DNA from: Crenobacter intestini
GTDB lineage: Bacteria > Pseudomonadota > Gammaproteobacteria > Burkholderiales > Chromobacteriaceae
Direction: 5' to 3'
Length of the DNA stretch: 33,953 nucleotides
NCBI RefSeq assembly: GCF_004919095.1
Contig: NZ_STGJ01000008.1
Span: 1 to 33,953, forward strand
The notes under the pieces were generated by a model. That model saw only the letters and a program-made list of their open reading frames with translations. It had not been told where the DNA came from and searched no databases. Below are positions 24,986 through 33,892 of the stretch, piece by piece. How positions within the stretch are numbered: the stretch's first letter is position 1; each line of letters opens with the position of its first letter. A program made the position numbers and the translations under genes.

Positions 24986-26035
24986 TCAGGCCTGGGCGCC
25001 CCGGGCGCCCGTATTGTTCAGTTGCGCGATCGCGTCGACACATTCGCCGACCAGGGCAGGACCCCGGTAGATCAGCCCGCTATAGAGCTGGACAAGCGTC
25101 GCGCCGGCTTCGATCTTGCGCGCGGCGTCCCCGCCGTCGAGGATGCCGCCCACCCCTATGATAGGCATCGCCCCGCCGAGTTCCTGCGCGAGGGTGCGGA
25201 TCACCTCGGTCGAGCGCTCGCGCACCGGCGCGCCGGACAAGCCGCCGGCCTCGTCCGCGTGCGTGTGGCCGGCGACTGCGTCGCGCGACAGCGTGGTGTT
25301 GGTCGCGATCACCGCGTCGACTTCGTGCTCGGCGAGCAGCCGCGCGATGTCGCGCACCGCGTCGTCGTCGAGGTCGGGCGCGATCTTCACCGCGAACGGC
25401 ACGTAGCGGCCGTGCATATCGGCCAGTTGCGCCTGGCGGGCCTTCAGCGCCGCGATCAGCGCGGCGAGTTCCTGCCCCTGCTGCAGCTGGCGCAGGTTCT
25501 TGGTGTTCGGCGACGAGATGTTCACCGTCACGTAGCTCGCGCACGGGTAGACCTTGTCGAAGCAGGTCAGGTAGTCGTCGGTCGCGCGTTCGATCGGCGT
25601 GTCGGCGTTCTTGCCGATATTGATGCCGAGCACGCCCTTGAAGCGGCTTGCTTCCACATTGCGCACCAGGTTGTCGACGCCCAGGTTGTTGAAGCCCATG
25701 CGGTTGATCACCGCCTGGTGTTCGGGCAGGCGGAACAGGCGCGGCTTGGGGTTGCCCGGCTGCGGGCGCGGGGTGACGGTGCCGATCTCGATGAAACCGA
25801 AGCCCAGGGCGGCGAGCGCGTCGATATGCGCGCCGTCCTTGTCGAGCCCGGCGCCGAGACCGACCGGGTTGGGGAAGGTCAGCCCCATCGCCTTGACGGG
25901 GAGGCGCTTGGGCTTACGCCCCAGCAGGGTGTCCAGTTGCAGGGCGTGCGCCTTGTCTAGCGTGCCCAGCGTCAGACGGTGGGCGGTCTCGGCGTCGAGG
26001 CTGAACAGGAGCGGGCGAAGCAGGCTGTAGAGCAT
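24986..26035 (-). CDS. pyrD: Dihydroorotate dehydrogenase, quinone-dependent (class 2)
   Basis: PyrD oxidises dihydroorotate to orotate at the inner membrane, passing electrons to quinones, in pyrimidine synthesis. The 349-residue protein begins [20 protein letters not shown], the amphipathic N-terminal extension of class 2 enzymes. It continues with [32 protein letters not shown], the catalytic-serine region [15 protein letters not shown], and ATNTTLSRD and [15 protein letters not shown] for FMN binding. The start ATG 26035 is supported by the family N-terminus; the frame further upstream overlaps the neighbour and is not family-like. The ribosome site is weak. It lies 44 bases after the nitroreductase gene. 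Confidence 0.96.
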   Translation of the reverse strand: MLYSLLRPLLFSLDAETAHRLTLGTLDKAHALQLDTLLGRKPKRLPVKAMGLTFPNPVGLGAGLDKDGAHIDALAALGFGFIEIGTVTPRPQPGNPKPRLFRLPEHQAVINRMGFNNLGVDNLVRNVEASRFKGVLGINIGKNADTPIERATDDYLTCFDKVYPCASYVTVNISSPNTKNLRQLQQGQELAALIAALKARQAQLADMHGRYVPFAVKIAPDLDDDAVRDIARLLAEHEVDAVIATNTTLSRDAVAGHTHADEAGGLSGAPVRERSTEVIRTLAQELGGAMPIIGVGGILDGGDAARKIEAGATLVQLYSGLIYRGPALVGECVDAIAQLNNTGARGAQA

Positions 26036-26079
26036 GGCGGGTGCGGGCGTGACGCCCTTTTTATGCAAACTTGCTGATC

Positions 26080-26670
26080 CTACAGGATCCGGCACGCTTC
26101 GTCGAAGGCCGGGCGCGGCAGCCGCGGGTGCAGGCGGCTCGCGTCGCCGTAGCCCAGGTTGATCAGGAAGTTGCTGCGCCAGCGCCCGTCGGCGAAGAAC
26201 TCGGCGTCGACGCCCGCCTTGTCGAAGCCCGACATCGGCCCGCAGTCGAGGCCGAGCGCGCGCGCCGCCAGCATCAGGTACGCGCCTTGCAGGCTGCTGT
26301 TGCGCAGCATGGTCTCCTCGATCAGTGCGTCGTTGCCGGCGAACCAGCTCCTGGCGTCGCTGTGCGGGTAGAGCGTCGGCAACGCCTCGTAGAATTCGCT
26401 GTCGGCGGCGACGACTACGGTGACCGGCGCCTGCAGCGTCTGCGCGACGTTGCCGGGGGCGAGGTGCGGCTCGAGCCGGGCCTTGGCCTCGGGCGTGCTC
26501 AGGAACACGAAGCGGCCCGGACAGCCGTTGGCGCTGGTCGGCCCCTGGCTTGCGATCGCGTAGAGCCGGCGCAGCATCGCGTCGCTGACGCGGCGTGCCT
26601 GCCAGTGATGGTGGGTGCGTGCCAGGTTGAACAGTTGGTCCAGTGCGCTGTCGGCGATCGCGGTGCTCAT
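26080..26670 (-). CDS. Nitroreductase family protein, RutE / HadB type (malonic semialdehyde reductase-like)
   Basis: This 196-residue FMN oxidoreductase has the short nitroreductase fold and closely resembles Rut[21 protein letters not shown] at the N-terminus, [17 protein letters not shown] around residue 45, and [20 protein letters not shown] then [10 protein letters not shown]. RutE reduces malonic semialdehyde in the uracil-degradation pathway. No other rut gene is present, so a general quinone, nitro or aldehyde reductase role is just as possible. It overlaps the motD stop codon by four bases (ATGA). Confidence 0.88.
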   Translation of the reverse strand: MSTAIADSALDQLFNLARTHHHWQARRVSDAMLRRLYAIASQGPTSANGCPGRFVFLSTPEAKARLEPHLAPGNVAQTLQAPVTVVVAADSEFYEALPTLYPHSDARSWFAGNDALIEETMLRNSSLQGAYLMLAARALGLDCGPMSGFDKAGVDAEFFADGRWRSNFLINLGYGDASRLHPRLPRPAFDEACRIL

Positions 26671-27482
26671 GGTGTACCTCGTTGGGGGGTGGGCGAGGAG
26701 GCGTCTTCGGTGAGGGCAGCGGGCAGTGCGGCCAGCTCTTCCTTGCCGCGTGCCAGGATGGTGATCGCGACGCGCCGGTTCTGCGCGCGGCCCTGTTCAC
26801 TTGCATTGTCGGCGAGCGGGCGCGTCTCGGCGCGGCCGATCGCGACCAGGCGTTCGGCGGCGACGCCGTTCTCCTGCAGCAGGCGCACCACGCTGCCGGC
26901 GCGCGCGGCGGACAGCTCCCAGTTGGACGGGTAGTTCGCGTTGCGGATCGGCACGTTGTCGCTGAAGCCCTCGACCTTGATCGGGCTGTCCAGCGGGGCG
27001 AGCACGCCGGAGAGCGCGTTGACGAGGCGGATCGAGCCGGGCGACGGCGTCGCCTGGCCGACCGGGAACAGCGCGTTGTCGCGGATGTCGACCTGGATGT
27101 CGTCGCCCTTGCGGGTGACCTTGACCTGGCCGTTGGCCGACAGCGGCGCGAGCACTTCGCCCAATCGGCGTTCGAGCTGGTCGGCCTGCGTCTTTGCGGG
27201 CACCGGCTGCGCGGCGACCTTGCGCGCGATGTACTGGGCGTCGGGCGCGGCGACCTGGGTGTTCGCGCTGCCGGAGGGCTTGCTCTCGAGCGCCAGGGGC
27301 GAAGTGCCGAAGGCGTTGACCAGCGCGCTGGAGAGCGAGCGGTACTTGCTCTCGTTCACCTGCGACACCGCGTACATCACCACGAAGAAGGCGAAGAGCA
27401 GGGTGATGAAGTCTGCGTAGGAAACCAGCCAGCGCTCGTGGTTCTCGTGCTCTTCCTGGTGTCGGCGGCGACGTCGGCTCAC
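26667..27482 (-). CDS. motD: Flagellar motor stator protein, MotB family (MotD-like)
   Basis: The 271-residue protein has a basic N-terminus, a single membrane helix starting [19 protein letters not shown] (Asp24 as the conserved proton-carrying residue) and a C-terminal OmpA-type peptidoglycan-binding domain. That domain contains [47 protein letters not shown] and RAQNRRVAI. The short spacing and the '[15 protein letters not shown]' form match Pseudomonas MotD more than E. coli MotB. The MotA-type partner MotC, normally adjacent, is absent here: sppA ends 13 bases upstream. It therefore needs a partner from elsewhere, or has a different job such as anchoring a TonB/Tol-like motor. The start is ATG 27482. 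Confidence 0.85.
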   Translation of the reverse strand: MSRRRRRHQEEHENHERWLVSYADFITLLFAFFVVMYAVSQVNESKYRSLSSALVNAFGTSPLALESKPSGSANTQVAAPDAQYIARKVAAQPVPAKTQADQLERRLGEVLAPLSANGQVKVTRKGDDIQVDIRDNALFPVGQATPSPGSIRLVNALSGVLAPLDSPIKVEGFSDNVPIRNANYPSNWELSAARAGSVVRLLQENGVAAERLVAIGRAETRPLADNASEQGRAQNRRVAITILARGKEELAALPAALTEDASSPTPQRGTP

Positions 27483-27495
27483 GGGCGGCTCCGGC

Positions 27496-28434
27496 TCAGT
27501 AAAAACGCGTGCCGAACAGGGTGGTGAAGCCCTGCGCGAACTCTACGCCCAGCAAGCGCGCGGCGCGCTTGCCGAAGCCTTCTTCCGGCGTGAACTCGAC
27601 CAGCTTCTCCGCCTTGAATTCGTCGCGTGCGACCTGGCGCACCGAGGAGAGGCCGTCGACCAGGCCGTTTTGCGTACCCTGCGCGCCCAGCCAGACGCGG
27701 CCGGAGAAGGTGTCGTCCGCCACCTGCAATCGCGCGCCGCGCCCGCTCTTCACCGCCTGGATGAACTGGCCGTGGATGGTGTCGACCAGTTCGTGGCGGA
27801 TCGCCTCGTGCTGCGGGTTGGCCGGCGAGAACGGGTCGCCCATGCCCTTGTTTTGGCCGGCGGTGACCAGCCGGCGCTCGACGCCCAGCTTCTGCATCGC
27901 GTCGGTGAAGCCGAAGCCGTCGGAGAGCACGCCGATCGAGCCGACGATGGACGCCTTGTCCGCGTAGATGCGGTCGGTGGCCGCCGCGATGTAGTAGCAG
28001 CCGGACGCGCACACTTCCTCGACCACGGTCACCAGCGGGATGGCCGGGTGCGCCTTCTTCAGGCGGCGGATCTCGTCGTAGGCGATGCCGGAGAGCACCG
28101 GGCTGCCGCCCGGGCTGTTGGCGCGGATGATGATGCCGCGCGTGCCCTTGTCGCGGTACGCGGCCTCCAGTCCTTCGAGCAGGCGGTTGCTGCTGTCGTT
28201 CTCGTTGCTGATCGCGCCGTTGAGGTCGACCACGGCGGTATGCGTGCCGTCGAGCAGACGGCCCTGCTTGTCCTGGTTGCGACCGTTGACGGCCAGCGCG
28301 ACCAGTGCGACGGCGACCGACAGCCAGGCCAGCCGGAAGAAGATCTTCCACTGGCGCGCGCGGGTCTGTTCCTTGAGCGCGGCGCCGGCAAGTTTGGTGA
28401 TCAGTTCGCGTTCCCAGTCGGGTTTTTCGTTCAC
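27496..28434 (-). CDS. sppA: Signal peptide peptidase SppA, short form (family S49)
   Basis: The 312-residue inner-membrane protease has one membrane anchor (about 31-50) and a single S49 domain. Visible motifs are VVDLNGAIS (68-76), IIIRANSPGGSPVLS (101-115), the nucleophile Ser144 in EVCASGCYYIAAA, the following SIVGSIGVL (162-170) and the general base Lys196 in TAGQNKGMGD. This is the 36K-type enzyme with catalytic Ser-Lys in one subunit, unlike the double-domain E. coli SppA. It degrades cleaved signal peptides in the membrane. Its ATG (28434) overlaps the stop codon of the Rieske gene (28431). Confidence 0.93.
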   Translation of the reverse strand: MNEKPDWERELITKLAGAALKEQTRARQWKIFFRLAWLSVAVALVALAVNGRNQDKQGRLLDGTHTAVVDLNGAISNENDSSNRLLEGLEAAYRDKGTRGIIIRANSPGGSPVLSGIAYDEIRRLKKAHPAIPLVTVVEEVCASGCYYIAAATDRIYADKASIVGSIGVLSDGFGFTDAMQKLGVERRLVTAGQNKGMGDPFSPANPQHEAIRHELVDTIHGQFIQAVKSGRGARLQVADDTFSGRVWLGAQGTQNGLVDGLSSVRQVARDEFKAEKLVEFTPEEGFGKRAARLLGVEFAQGFTTLFGTRFY

Positions 28435-28808
28435 GTGGCGTCCGTCGTCAGAGTGTGGTTTTCCGGCAGATGATAAACCCCTGCGTCATTTTCGTGTACG
28501 GCAAGCGGTGTCAGCGACGCTCCCGCGCACGGCCCGGCGACGCACAGCCCGCTGTCGGGCGCGTACAGCGCGCCGTGGGCGCTGCACACCAGGTAGTCGC
28601 CGTCCAGGTCGAACACCCTGCCGTCGACGAGGTCCAGTTCGAGCGGCAGGTGGCGGCAGGCGTTGACCCAGCCGTAGGCGCGGCCTTGGTAGCGCACCAC
28701 GAAGGCGGGCCGCGTTTCGCCACCGACCCTCGCCTTAAAGCGCACGGCAAGGCCGCGCTCCTTGAGCGCGTCGCCCGCGCAGATCAGCACAGGCGCGGCG
28801 TCAGCCAT
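28431..28808 (-). CDS. Rieske [2Fe-2S] ferredoxin-like protein
   Basis: This 125-residue soluble protein has the Rieske cluster motifs CRH (C-x-H) and CSAH (C-x2-H) separated by 20 residues of loop, within VNACRHLPLELDLVDGRVFD and GDYLVCSAHGALYAPDSG. It lacks the second cysteine pair of cytochrome bc1 Rieske proteins, so it resembles the small Rieske ferredoxins of oxygenase systems and NirD-type subunits; no oxygenase lies nearby. ATG 28808 (MADAAPV) lies within the end of the HAD gene (stop at 28784), so translation is coupled. Function unknown. Confidence 0.88.
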   Translation of the reverse strand: MADAAPVLICAGDALKERGLAVRFKARVGGETRPAFVVRYQGRAYGWVNACRHLPLELDLVDGRVFDLDGDYLVCSAHGALYAPDSGLCVAGPCAGASLTPLAVHENDAGVYHLPENHTLTTDAT

Positions 28809-29437
28809 GCGTCCAGCGCGGAGAAGTCGTCGAAGATGGCGGCGGGCTGGCACGCGGCGAGGGTGTCGACCGGGTGTGCGCCGTAGCTGACGCCCAGTGC
28901 ATGGGTGCCGGCGTTGGCGGCCATCAGAAGGTCGTGGCTGGTGTCGCCGACCATCACCGTGCGCGCCGCGTCGACGCCAAGGTCGCTCGTGATCTCGGCG
29001 AGCATCTGCGGGTGCGGCTTGGACGCGCATTCGTCGACGGTGCGGGTGGCGTCGAACAGGCCGGCAAGGCCGGTGGCCGCGAGCGCGCGGTCGAGGCCGC
29101 GCCGGCTCTTGCCGGTGGCGACCGCGAGCAGGGTGCCGCGCGCCTTCCAGCGCGCGAGCGCGTCGGCGACGCCGTCGAACAGTTCGATGGTCTCTTCGCC
29201 GGTCAGGTAGGCGCGGCGGTAGGCGTCTTCCAGCGCGCGGTACGCCTCGTTGCTCTGGCCGGGGCAGGCGGTGGCGAGCGCGCGCGGCAGCGCGAGGCCG
29301 ATCACGTGGCTGGCCACCGCACGCTCCGGGACGGGCAGGCCGGTCGCCTCGCAGGCGCGCTGGATCGAGCGCACGATATGCGCGGTCGAGTCCATCAGCG
29401 TGCCGTCCCAGTCGAAGACGATCAGTTCGAGCTGCAT
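28784..29437 (-). CDS. HAD-IA hydrolase (Gph/phosphoglycolate phosphatase-like)
   Basis: The 217-residue phosphatase starts MQLELIVFDWDGTLMDSTAH, with Asp9 and Asp11 as the catalytic pair, and has motif II in LLAVATGKSRRGLDRAL, the lysine in ECASKPHPQML and motif IV in VMVGDTSHDLLMAANAG. It lies directly downstream of rluC, overlapping its end by 16 bases, a conserved pairing in beta- and gammaproteobacteria that is sometimes annotated as RluC-associated HAD. Substrate unknown. It is a different gene from the MupP-type HAD at 4038. Confidence 0.9.
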   Translation of the reverse strand: MQLELIVFDWDGTLMDSTAHIVRSIQRACEATGLPVPERAVASHVIGLALPRALATACPGQSNEAYRALEDAYRRAYLTGEETIELFDGVADALARWKARGTLLAVATGKSRRGLDRALAATGLAGLFDATRTVDECASKPHPQMLAEITSDLGVDAARTVMVGDTSHDLLMAANAGTHALGVSYGAHPVDTLAACQPAAIFDDFSALDAWLTPRLC

Positions 29438-30378
29438 GGCAGTTTCTCCAGGCGGGCGGTGAACGCAGCCAGTTCCTTCGGCAGCGGGGCGGACAGTTCC
29501 AGCGGTTCGCCGGTCAGGGGGTGCGGCAGCTTCAGGCTGTGCGCGTGCAGGAACATGCGCTTGAGGCCGTCGCGCACTAGCGTCTTGTTGCGCGCGAAGT
29601 CGCCGTAGCGCTCGTCGCCGGCGATCGGGCAGCCGTTCGCCTGCGTGTGCACGCGGATCTGGTGGGTGCGGCCGGTCTTCAGCCACGCCTCGACCAGGGT
29701 GAAGCCGCGGTAGCGCTCGAGCACGCTGAAGATGGTGTGCGCGTACTGGCCGCCTTCTTCCTGCACCCGTACCCGTTTCTCGCCCTCGGGGGTGTGCCAC
29801 TTGAACAGCGGCAACTTGACGTGGCGCAGCTTGTCCGGCCACTGGCCGAGCACCAGCGCGAAGTAGCGCTTCTGCGGTACGTCGTTGCGGATCATCTCGT
29901 GCAGCTTGACCAGCGCCGAGCGCTTCTTGGCGATCATCAGCAGACCCGAAGTCTCGCGGTCGAGGCGGTGCACCAGTTCGAGGTAGCGCGCCTCGGGCCG
30001 CGCGCGCCTCAGTTGTTCGATCACGCCGAACGACACGCCGCTGCCGCCGTGCACGGCGACGCCGGCGGGCTTGTCGATCACCAGCAGCGCGTCGTCCTCG
30101 TACACCACCGGGAAGTGGCCTTCCGGGACGAAGGTTTGCGCCGCCTCGCGGCTGGCGGTGCGCACCGGCGGCAGGCGCACGGTGTCGCCCGGGGCGAGGC
30201 GGTAGGCGGCGTCGACGCGGCCCTTGTTCACCCGTACTTCGCCCGAGCGCAGGATGCGGTAGACATGGCTCTTGGGCACCCCCTTGAGGATGCGGACCAG
30301 GTAGTTGTCGATGCGCTGACCGGCGTCTTCTTCGTCGATCTGGACGAAAGAGACGGACTCTTTGCGTATATCTGTCAT
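29422..30378 (-). CDS. rluC: 23S rRNA pseudouridine(955/2504/2580) synthase
   Basis: RluC makes three pseudouridines in 23S rRNA. The 318-residue protein has an N-terminal S4 RNA-binding domain (IDNYLVRILKGVPKSHVYRI, about 23-42) and the RluA-type catalytic domain with the nucleophile Asp140 in ELVHRLDRETSGLLM, followed by KRYFALVLGQWP and AWLKTGRTHQIRVH. ATG 30378 (MTDIRKESVS) is chosen; an in-frame ATG six codons upstream has no supporting ribosome site. Neither start shows a good Shine-Dalgarno. It is divergent from rne, as in E. coli and many relatives, and heads the run that leads into the HAD, Rieske and sppA genes. Confidence 0.95.
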   Translation of the reverse strand: MTDIRKESVSFVQIDEEDAGQRIDNYLVRILKGVPKSHVYRILRSGEVRVNKGRVDAAYRLAPGDTVRLPPVRTASREAAQTFVPEGHFPVVYEDDALLVIDKPAGVAVHGGSGVSFGVIEQLRRARPEARYLELVHRLDRETSGLLMIAKKRSALVKLHEMIRNDVPQKRYFALVLGQWPDKLRHVKLPLFKWHTPEGEKRVRVQEEGGQYAHTIFSVLERYRGFTLVEAWLKTGRTHQIRVHTQANGCPIAGDERYGDFARNKTLVRDGLKRMFLHAHSLKLPHPLTGEPLELSAPLPKELAAFTARLEKLPCSSN

Positions 30379-30948
30379 ATTGCTTATACTTCGCAAGCTT
30401 CGCCACGCTTGGCAAGGCCCGGCAGAACCGGGCGCCGGCGGGCGCTAGTGAATTCCGGAAGAGATTAAGGTCGAATGCCTGACGGACAAGACGGGTGTTC
30501 GGCGCTGCTGTGCTTTCAAGCGCGGTCCGGCAGGGTCAAGCCCTGACCTGATGACCGCTGCGGCCGGACACAGCCAAGGGTTGTCTCGCTCACCAAAAAG
30601 TAGCGATGGTAATGCATTTGTAAGCACCGCGCACTCACGAGCATCCATTCCCGGACGCCAAGCCAGTCCGGGAGTCATGCGGCAAAGTTTGACCCGGCGC
30701 GAAGCCCTCACAGCATTTTTGGGGCGTCGATACTGTAACGGTCGGCGCCCGCGTTTTTAGGTGTCGCCTCCCGTTTGCGGGAAGCGACAGCGGGTTTCGC
30801 GCGAATGAGCACTTCGAGAAGTCGGCTACGCATATCGCAGCATTTCGTTCTTTACAGACACTTCTTTCGGTTAGCGCCCATCCAACAGACACTGGGCCGT
30901 CAAATACTTGCCGCGAACCTTGCGTGAGTGCTGCGCAAGGAACCACCC
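30379..30948 (+). promoter_or_regulatory. Long structured leader / promoter region of rne
   Basis: About 550 bases between divergent rluC and rne contain no gene. A strong hairpin lies at 30763-30788 (GTCGC-c-TCCCG paired with CGGGA-a-GCGAC, loop TTTG). A second covers the rne ribosome site: CCTTGCG (30918-30924) pairs with CGCAAGG (30934-30940), hiding AAGGA seven bases before ATG 30949. In E. coli the ~360-base rne leader lets RNase E destabilise its own mRNA through hairpins; the length and structure here suggest the same logic. TTGACC at 30689-30694 is a possible -35 without a clear -10. Confidence 0.6.
30763..30788 (+). other. Stable stem-loop in the rne leader
   Basis: Eleven positions pair with a single C-A mismatch around a TTTG loop, about 160 bases upstream of rne. 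By position it is a candidate for the autoregulatory hairpin sensed by RNase E; no sequence identity to the E. coli element is claimed. Confidence 0.5.
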
Positions 30949-33819
30949 ATGAAACGGATGTTGTTCAACGCGACACAGGCCGAAGAGCTTCGTGTCGCCA
31001 TCGTCGACGGGCAGCGCCTGGTCGACCTCGATATCGAGACGGTCGGCAAGGAACAGCGCAAGGGGAATATCTACAAGGGTGTGATCACCCGGATCGAACC
31101 CTCGCTGGAAGCCTGCTTCGTCGATTACGGTACCGACCGCCACGGCTTTTTGCCGTTCAAGGAAGTCGCCCGTTCCTATTTCCAGAACTACGAAGGCGGC
31201 CGTCCGCGTATCCAGGACGTGCTGCGCGAAGGCCAGGAAGTCGTCGTCCAGGTTGAAAAGGACGAACGCGGCAACAAGGGCGCCGCGCTGACCACCTATA
31301 TCAGCCTCGCCGGCCGTTATCTCGTGCTGATGCCGAACAACCCGCGCGGCGGTGGCGTTTCGCGCCGCATCGAGGGCGAAGAGCGCCAGGAGCTCAAGGA
31401 GCAGATGGCCAAGCTGGAGGTCGCGCCGGGCATGAGCCTGATCGCGCGCACCGCCGGCATCGGCCGCAGCTACGAAGAGCTGCAGTGGGACCTCAACTAC
31501 CTGGCCCAGCTGTGGGGCGCGATCGACGCGGCCGCCGGCGCGCAGAAGGCGCCGTTCCTGATCCTGCAGGAGAGCAGCCTCGTCATCCGCGCGATCCGCG
31601 ACTACTACCAGACCGACATCGGCGAGATCCTGATCGACACGCCGGAAGTGTTCGAGCAGGCGCGCCAGTTCATGGCGCACGTGATGCCGAACAACCTCGG
31701 CCGCGTGAAGCTCTACACCGATACGGTGCCGCTGTTCTCGCGCTTCCAGATCGAACACCAGATCGAGACCGCGTTCTCGCGCAGCGTGCAGTTGCCGTCC
31801 GGCGGTGCCATCGTGATCGACCACACCGAGGCGCTGGTGTCGATCGACGTCAACTCGGCGCGTGCGACCAAGGGCGCCGACATCGAGGAAACCGCGCTCA
31901 GAACCAACCTCGAGGCGGCCGAAGAGATCGCGCGCCAGCTGCGCCTGCGTGACCTGGGCGGCCTGGTGGTGATCGACTTCATCGACATGGAGAACCCGAA
32001 GAGCCAGCGCGACGTCGAGAACATGCTGCGCGACGTACTGCGCCACGACCGCGCCCGCGTGCAGATGGGCAAGCTCTCGCGCTTCGGCCTGCTCGAGTTG
32101 TCGCGCCAGCGCCTGCAGCCCAGCCTCGGCGAATCCAGCCATATCCCGTGCCCGCGTTGCCACGGCATCGGCTTCATCCGCGGCACCGAATCGTCGGCGC
32201 TGCACATCCTGCGCATCATCCAGGAAGAGGCGATGAAGGAGAACACCGGCGCCGTCCACGCGCAGGTGCCGGTCGATGTCGCGACCTTCCTGCTCAACGA
32301 GAAGCGCACCGAGCTTTACTCGCTGGAAGAGCGCCTGGGCGTGCACGTGCTGCTGATCCCGAACATGCATCTGGAGACGCCGCACTACAAGATCGTCCGC
32401 GTGCGCCACGACGACATGGGCGAAGTCGGCGACGCGCCGAGCTACCGCCGTGTCGAGGCGCCGGAAGAGGAAGCCGGCGCGCCGTTCGGCCAGCCCAAGG
32501 CCAAGGTCGAGCGCTTGGAGCCGGCGGTCAAGGGCATCACCCCGCAGCAGCCGGCACCGGTCGCCGCAGAAGTGCCCGCCAAGCCCGAAGCTGCACCGGC
32601 CCCGCAACAGCCGGTCGCCGCACCGGCCCCGCAAGGCCTGTTTGCCCGCATCGCCGCCTGGTTCAAGGGCGAGCCGGAGCCGGTGAAGCCTGCGCCGGTC
32701 GAAGAGGCCAAGCCTGCCCGCGACGCGCGCAAGCCGCGCAACGGCGAGCGCCGCCAGCAGGGCAACCAGCAACGCCGCGAGCGCGGTGGTGACGAGCGCC
32801 GCAACGACGAGCGCCGCACCCGCAACAACCAGGAGCCGCGCCGCCAGGGCCAGGCCGAGGAGGTCCGTCCGGAAGCCGCCGCCAGCGAGCAGCGTCCGGG
32901 CGAGCCGCGTGCGCCGCGCCAGCGCCGCGAACGCGATCCGAACCGCGACAAGTCGCGCGGCCAGCAGGAAGAGCGCGCAGCGCAGCAGGGCGCGCCCGAG
33001 GCGGAAGCCCAGCCGCGTCCGGCCGAACAGCCGCGTCGCCGCGAGAAGCCGCAACGCGAGGCGCCGGCCGTCGAGGAGACGCTGCCGCTGAACGCAGAAG
33101 CGCAAACCACCCAGCCTGAAGCCGCACCGGCAACCGAAGCCGGCGAGGCCCAGGAGCGTGGCGAACGCCGCCGCCGCCGCAGCCGCCGCAGCCGCCGTGA
33201 CGAGCAGCCGACCGACGCCGTGGCGCCGGCAGAGGGTGTCGTCGCTGCCGAAGTGGTTGCCGTAGCCGAGGCCGTCGTGCAGCCGCAGGCCGAGCCGGTG
33301 ACGGAGCTGGTGCAGGTCGAGGTGCAAGCCGAAGCCGTGGCCGAGCCGGTCGTCGAGGCGGCGCCTGCTGCCGAAGTGGCCGAACCGGTGGCTGAAGTGG
33401 CTACCCAGGTCGTCGAGGTGGTCGAAGCGACGGTAGTCGCCGAGCCGCAGCCGGTGCAGGAAACCGTCCAGCCGGTGGTTGAAGAGGCCGTGGCCGTGGT
33501 CGAGCAGGCCGTGCCGGCGCAAGAGGCCGAGGTGGCCGAAGTGGCCGCCGAAGTGGCCGCCGAGCCGCAGCCGGTTGAACCGGTGCAGCTTGCCGCCGAA
33601 GCCGCAGCACCGGCTGCCGCGGAAGCGGTGGCCGAGCCTGCCGACCTGGGTGGCCTGGTGATGGTGTCGACCCGTGCCGACGCCCGCGTCGCCGACGAGG
33701 CGCCGCTGCCGGAAGTGCAGCAAGGCCCGCGCCGCAGCGAAGTGCTGCGCAGCCGCCAGGACGAACCGGCGGCCGTGCCGGTCGAATTGATGCAGGTCGA
33801 GACCCGCAACAACGGCTAA
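30949..33819 (+). CDS. rne: Ribonuclease E
   Basis: RNase E starts mRNA decay and processes rRNA and tRNA precursors. The 956-residue protein opens MKRMLFNATQAEELRVAIVD as in E. coli, followed by the S1 domain (about 36-120), the 5'-sensor and RNase H-like regions, and the DNase I-like catalytic site with Asp300 (ALVSIDVNSARA) and Asp343 (VVIDFIDME). The Zn-link CPRCHG (Cys401, Cys404) joins the dimers. From about residue 520 the chain is disordered: an Arg-rich RNA-binding stretch (590-770) and then Ala/Val/Glu/Pro repeats such as EVAEVAAEVAAEPQPVEPVQ, the presumed degradosome scaffold. No amphipathic membrane helix like E. coli segment A is obvious. ATG 30949 has AAGGA at seven bases; the GTG at 30928 overlaps the hairpin and is rejected. 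Confidence 0.97.
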   Translation: MKRMLFNATQAEELRVAIVDGQRLVDLDIETVGKEQRKGNIYKGVITRIEPSLEACFVDYGTDRHGFLPFKEVARSYFQNYEGGRPRIQDVLREGQEVVVQVEKDERGNKGAALTTYISLAGRYLVLMPNNPRGGGVSRRIEGEERQELKEQMAKLEVAPGMSLIARTAGIGRSYEELQWDLNYLAQLWGAIDAAAGAQKAPFLILQESSLVIRAIRDYYQTDIGEILIDTPEVFEQARQFMAHVMPNNLGRVKLYTDTVPLFSRFQIEHQIETAFSRSVQLPSGGAIVIDHTEALVSIDVNSARATKGADIEETALRTNLEAAEEIARQLRLRDLGGLVVIDFIDMENPKSQRDVENMLRDVLRHDRARVQMGKLSRFGLLELSRQRLQPSLGESSHIPCPRCHGIGFIRGTESSALHILRIIQEEAMKENTGAVHAQVPVDVATFLLNEKRTELYSLEERLGVHVLLIPNMHLETPHYKIVRVRHDDMGEVGDAPSYRRVEAPEEEAGAPFGQPKAKVERLEPAVKGITPQQPAPVAAEVPAKPEAAPAPQQPVAAPAPQGLFARIAAWFKGEPEPVKPAPVEEAKPARDARKPRNGERRQQGNQQRRERGGDERRNDERRTRNNQEPRRQGQAEEVRPEAAASEQRPGEPRAPRQRRERDPNRDKSRGQQEERAAQQGAPEAEAQPRPAEQPRRREKPQREAPAVEETLPLNAEAQTTQPEAAPATEAGEAQERGERRRRRSRRSRRDEQPTDAVAPAEGVVAAEVVAVAEAVVQPQAEPVTELVQVEVQAEAVAEPVVEAAPAAEVAEPVAEVATQVVEVVEATVVAEPQPVQETVQPVVEEAVAVVEQAVPAQEAEVAEVAAEVAAEPQPVEPVQLAAEAAAPAAAEAVAEPADLGGLVMVSTRADARVADEAPLPEVQQGPRRSEVLRSRQDEPAAVPVELMQVETRNNG

Positions 33820-33824
33820 GCCGA

Positions 33825-33887
33825 CCAGCCCCACCCGTGAGGGCTGGGGTTGACCCGAAGGCCGGATGCATTTAGTATCCGGCCTTC
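33825..33887 (+). terminator. Tandem hairpins after rne
   Basis: CCAGCCC/GGGCTGG (33825-33831 and 33841-33847) is followed by a perfect 11-bp stem, GAAGGCCGGAT (33857-33867) with ATCCGGCCTTC (33877-33887). Only a short AT-rich stretch follows before the tRNA, so read-through into or processing of the tRNA is possible, which would suit RNase E. Confidence 0.65.
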
Positions 33888-33892
33888 GATAT

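Noticed and set aside
30383-30388. TATAAG just before the rluC start on the minus strand, possibly a leaderless promoter
   Set aside because: It would place the transcript start on the start codon itself, and the nearest -35-like TTGCCA is 21 bases away, too far for a standard promoter.
33150-33630. Repetitive stretches in the rne 3' part that could suggest a repeat array or CRISPR
   Set aside because: The repeats are in-frame Ala/Val/Glu/Pro codons of varying length without uniform repeats or unique spacers.
30871-33834. 987-codon minus-strand frame covering rne
   Set aside because: Mirror of the rne gene and its repetitive C-terminus. No domain is recognisable, and RNase E is certain on the plus strand.
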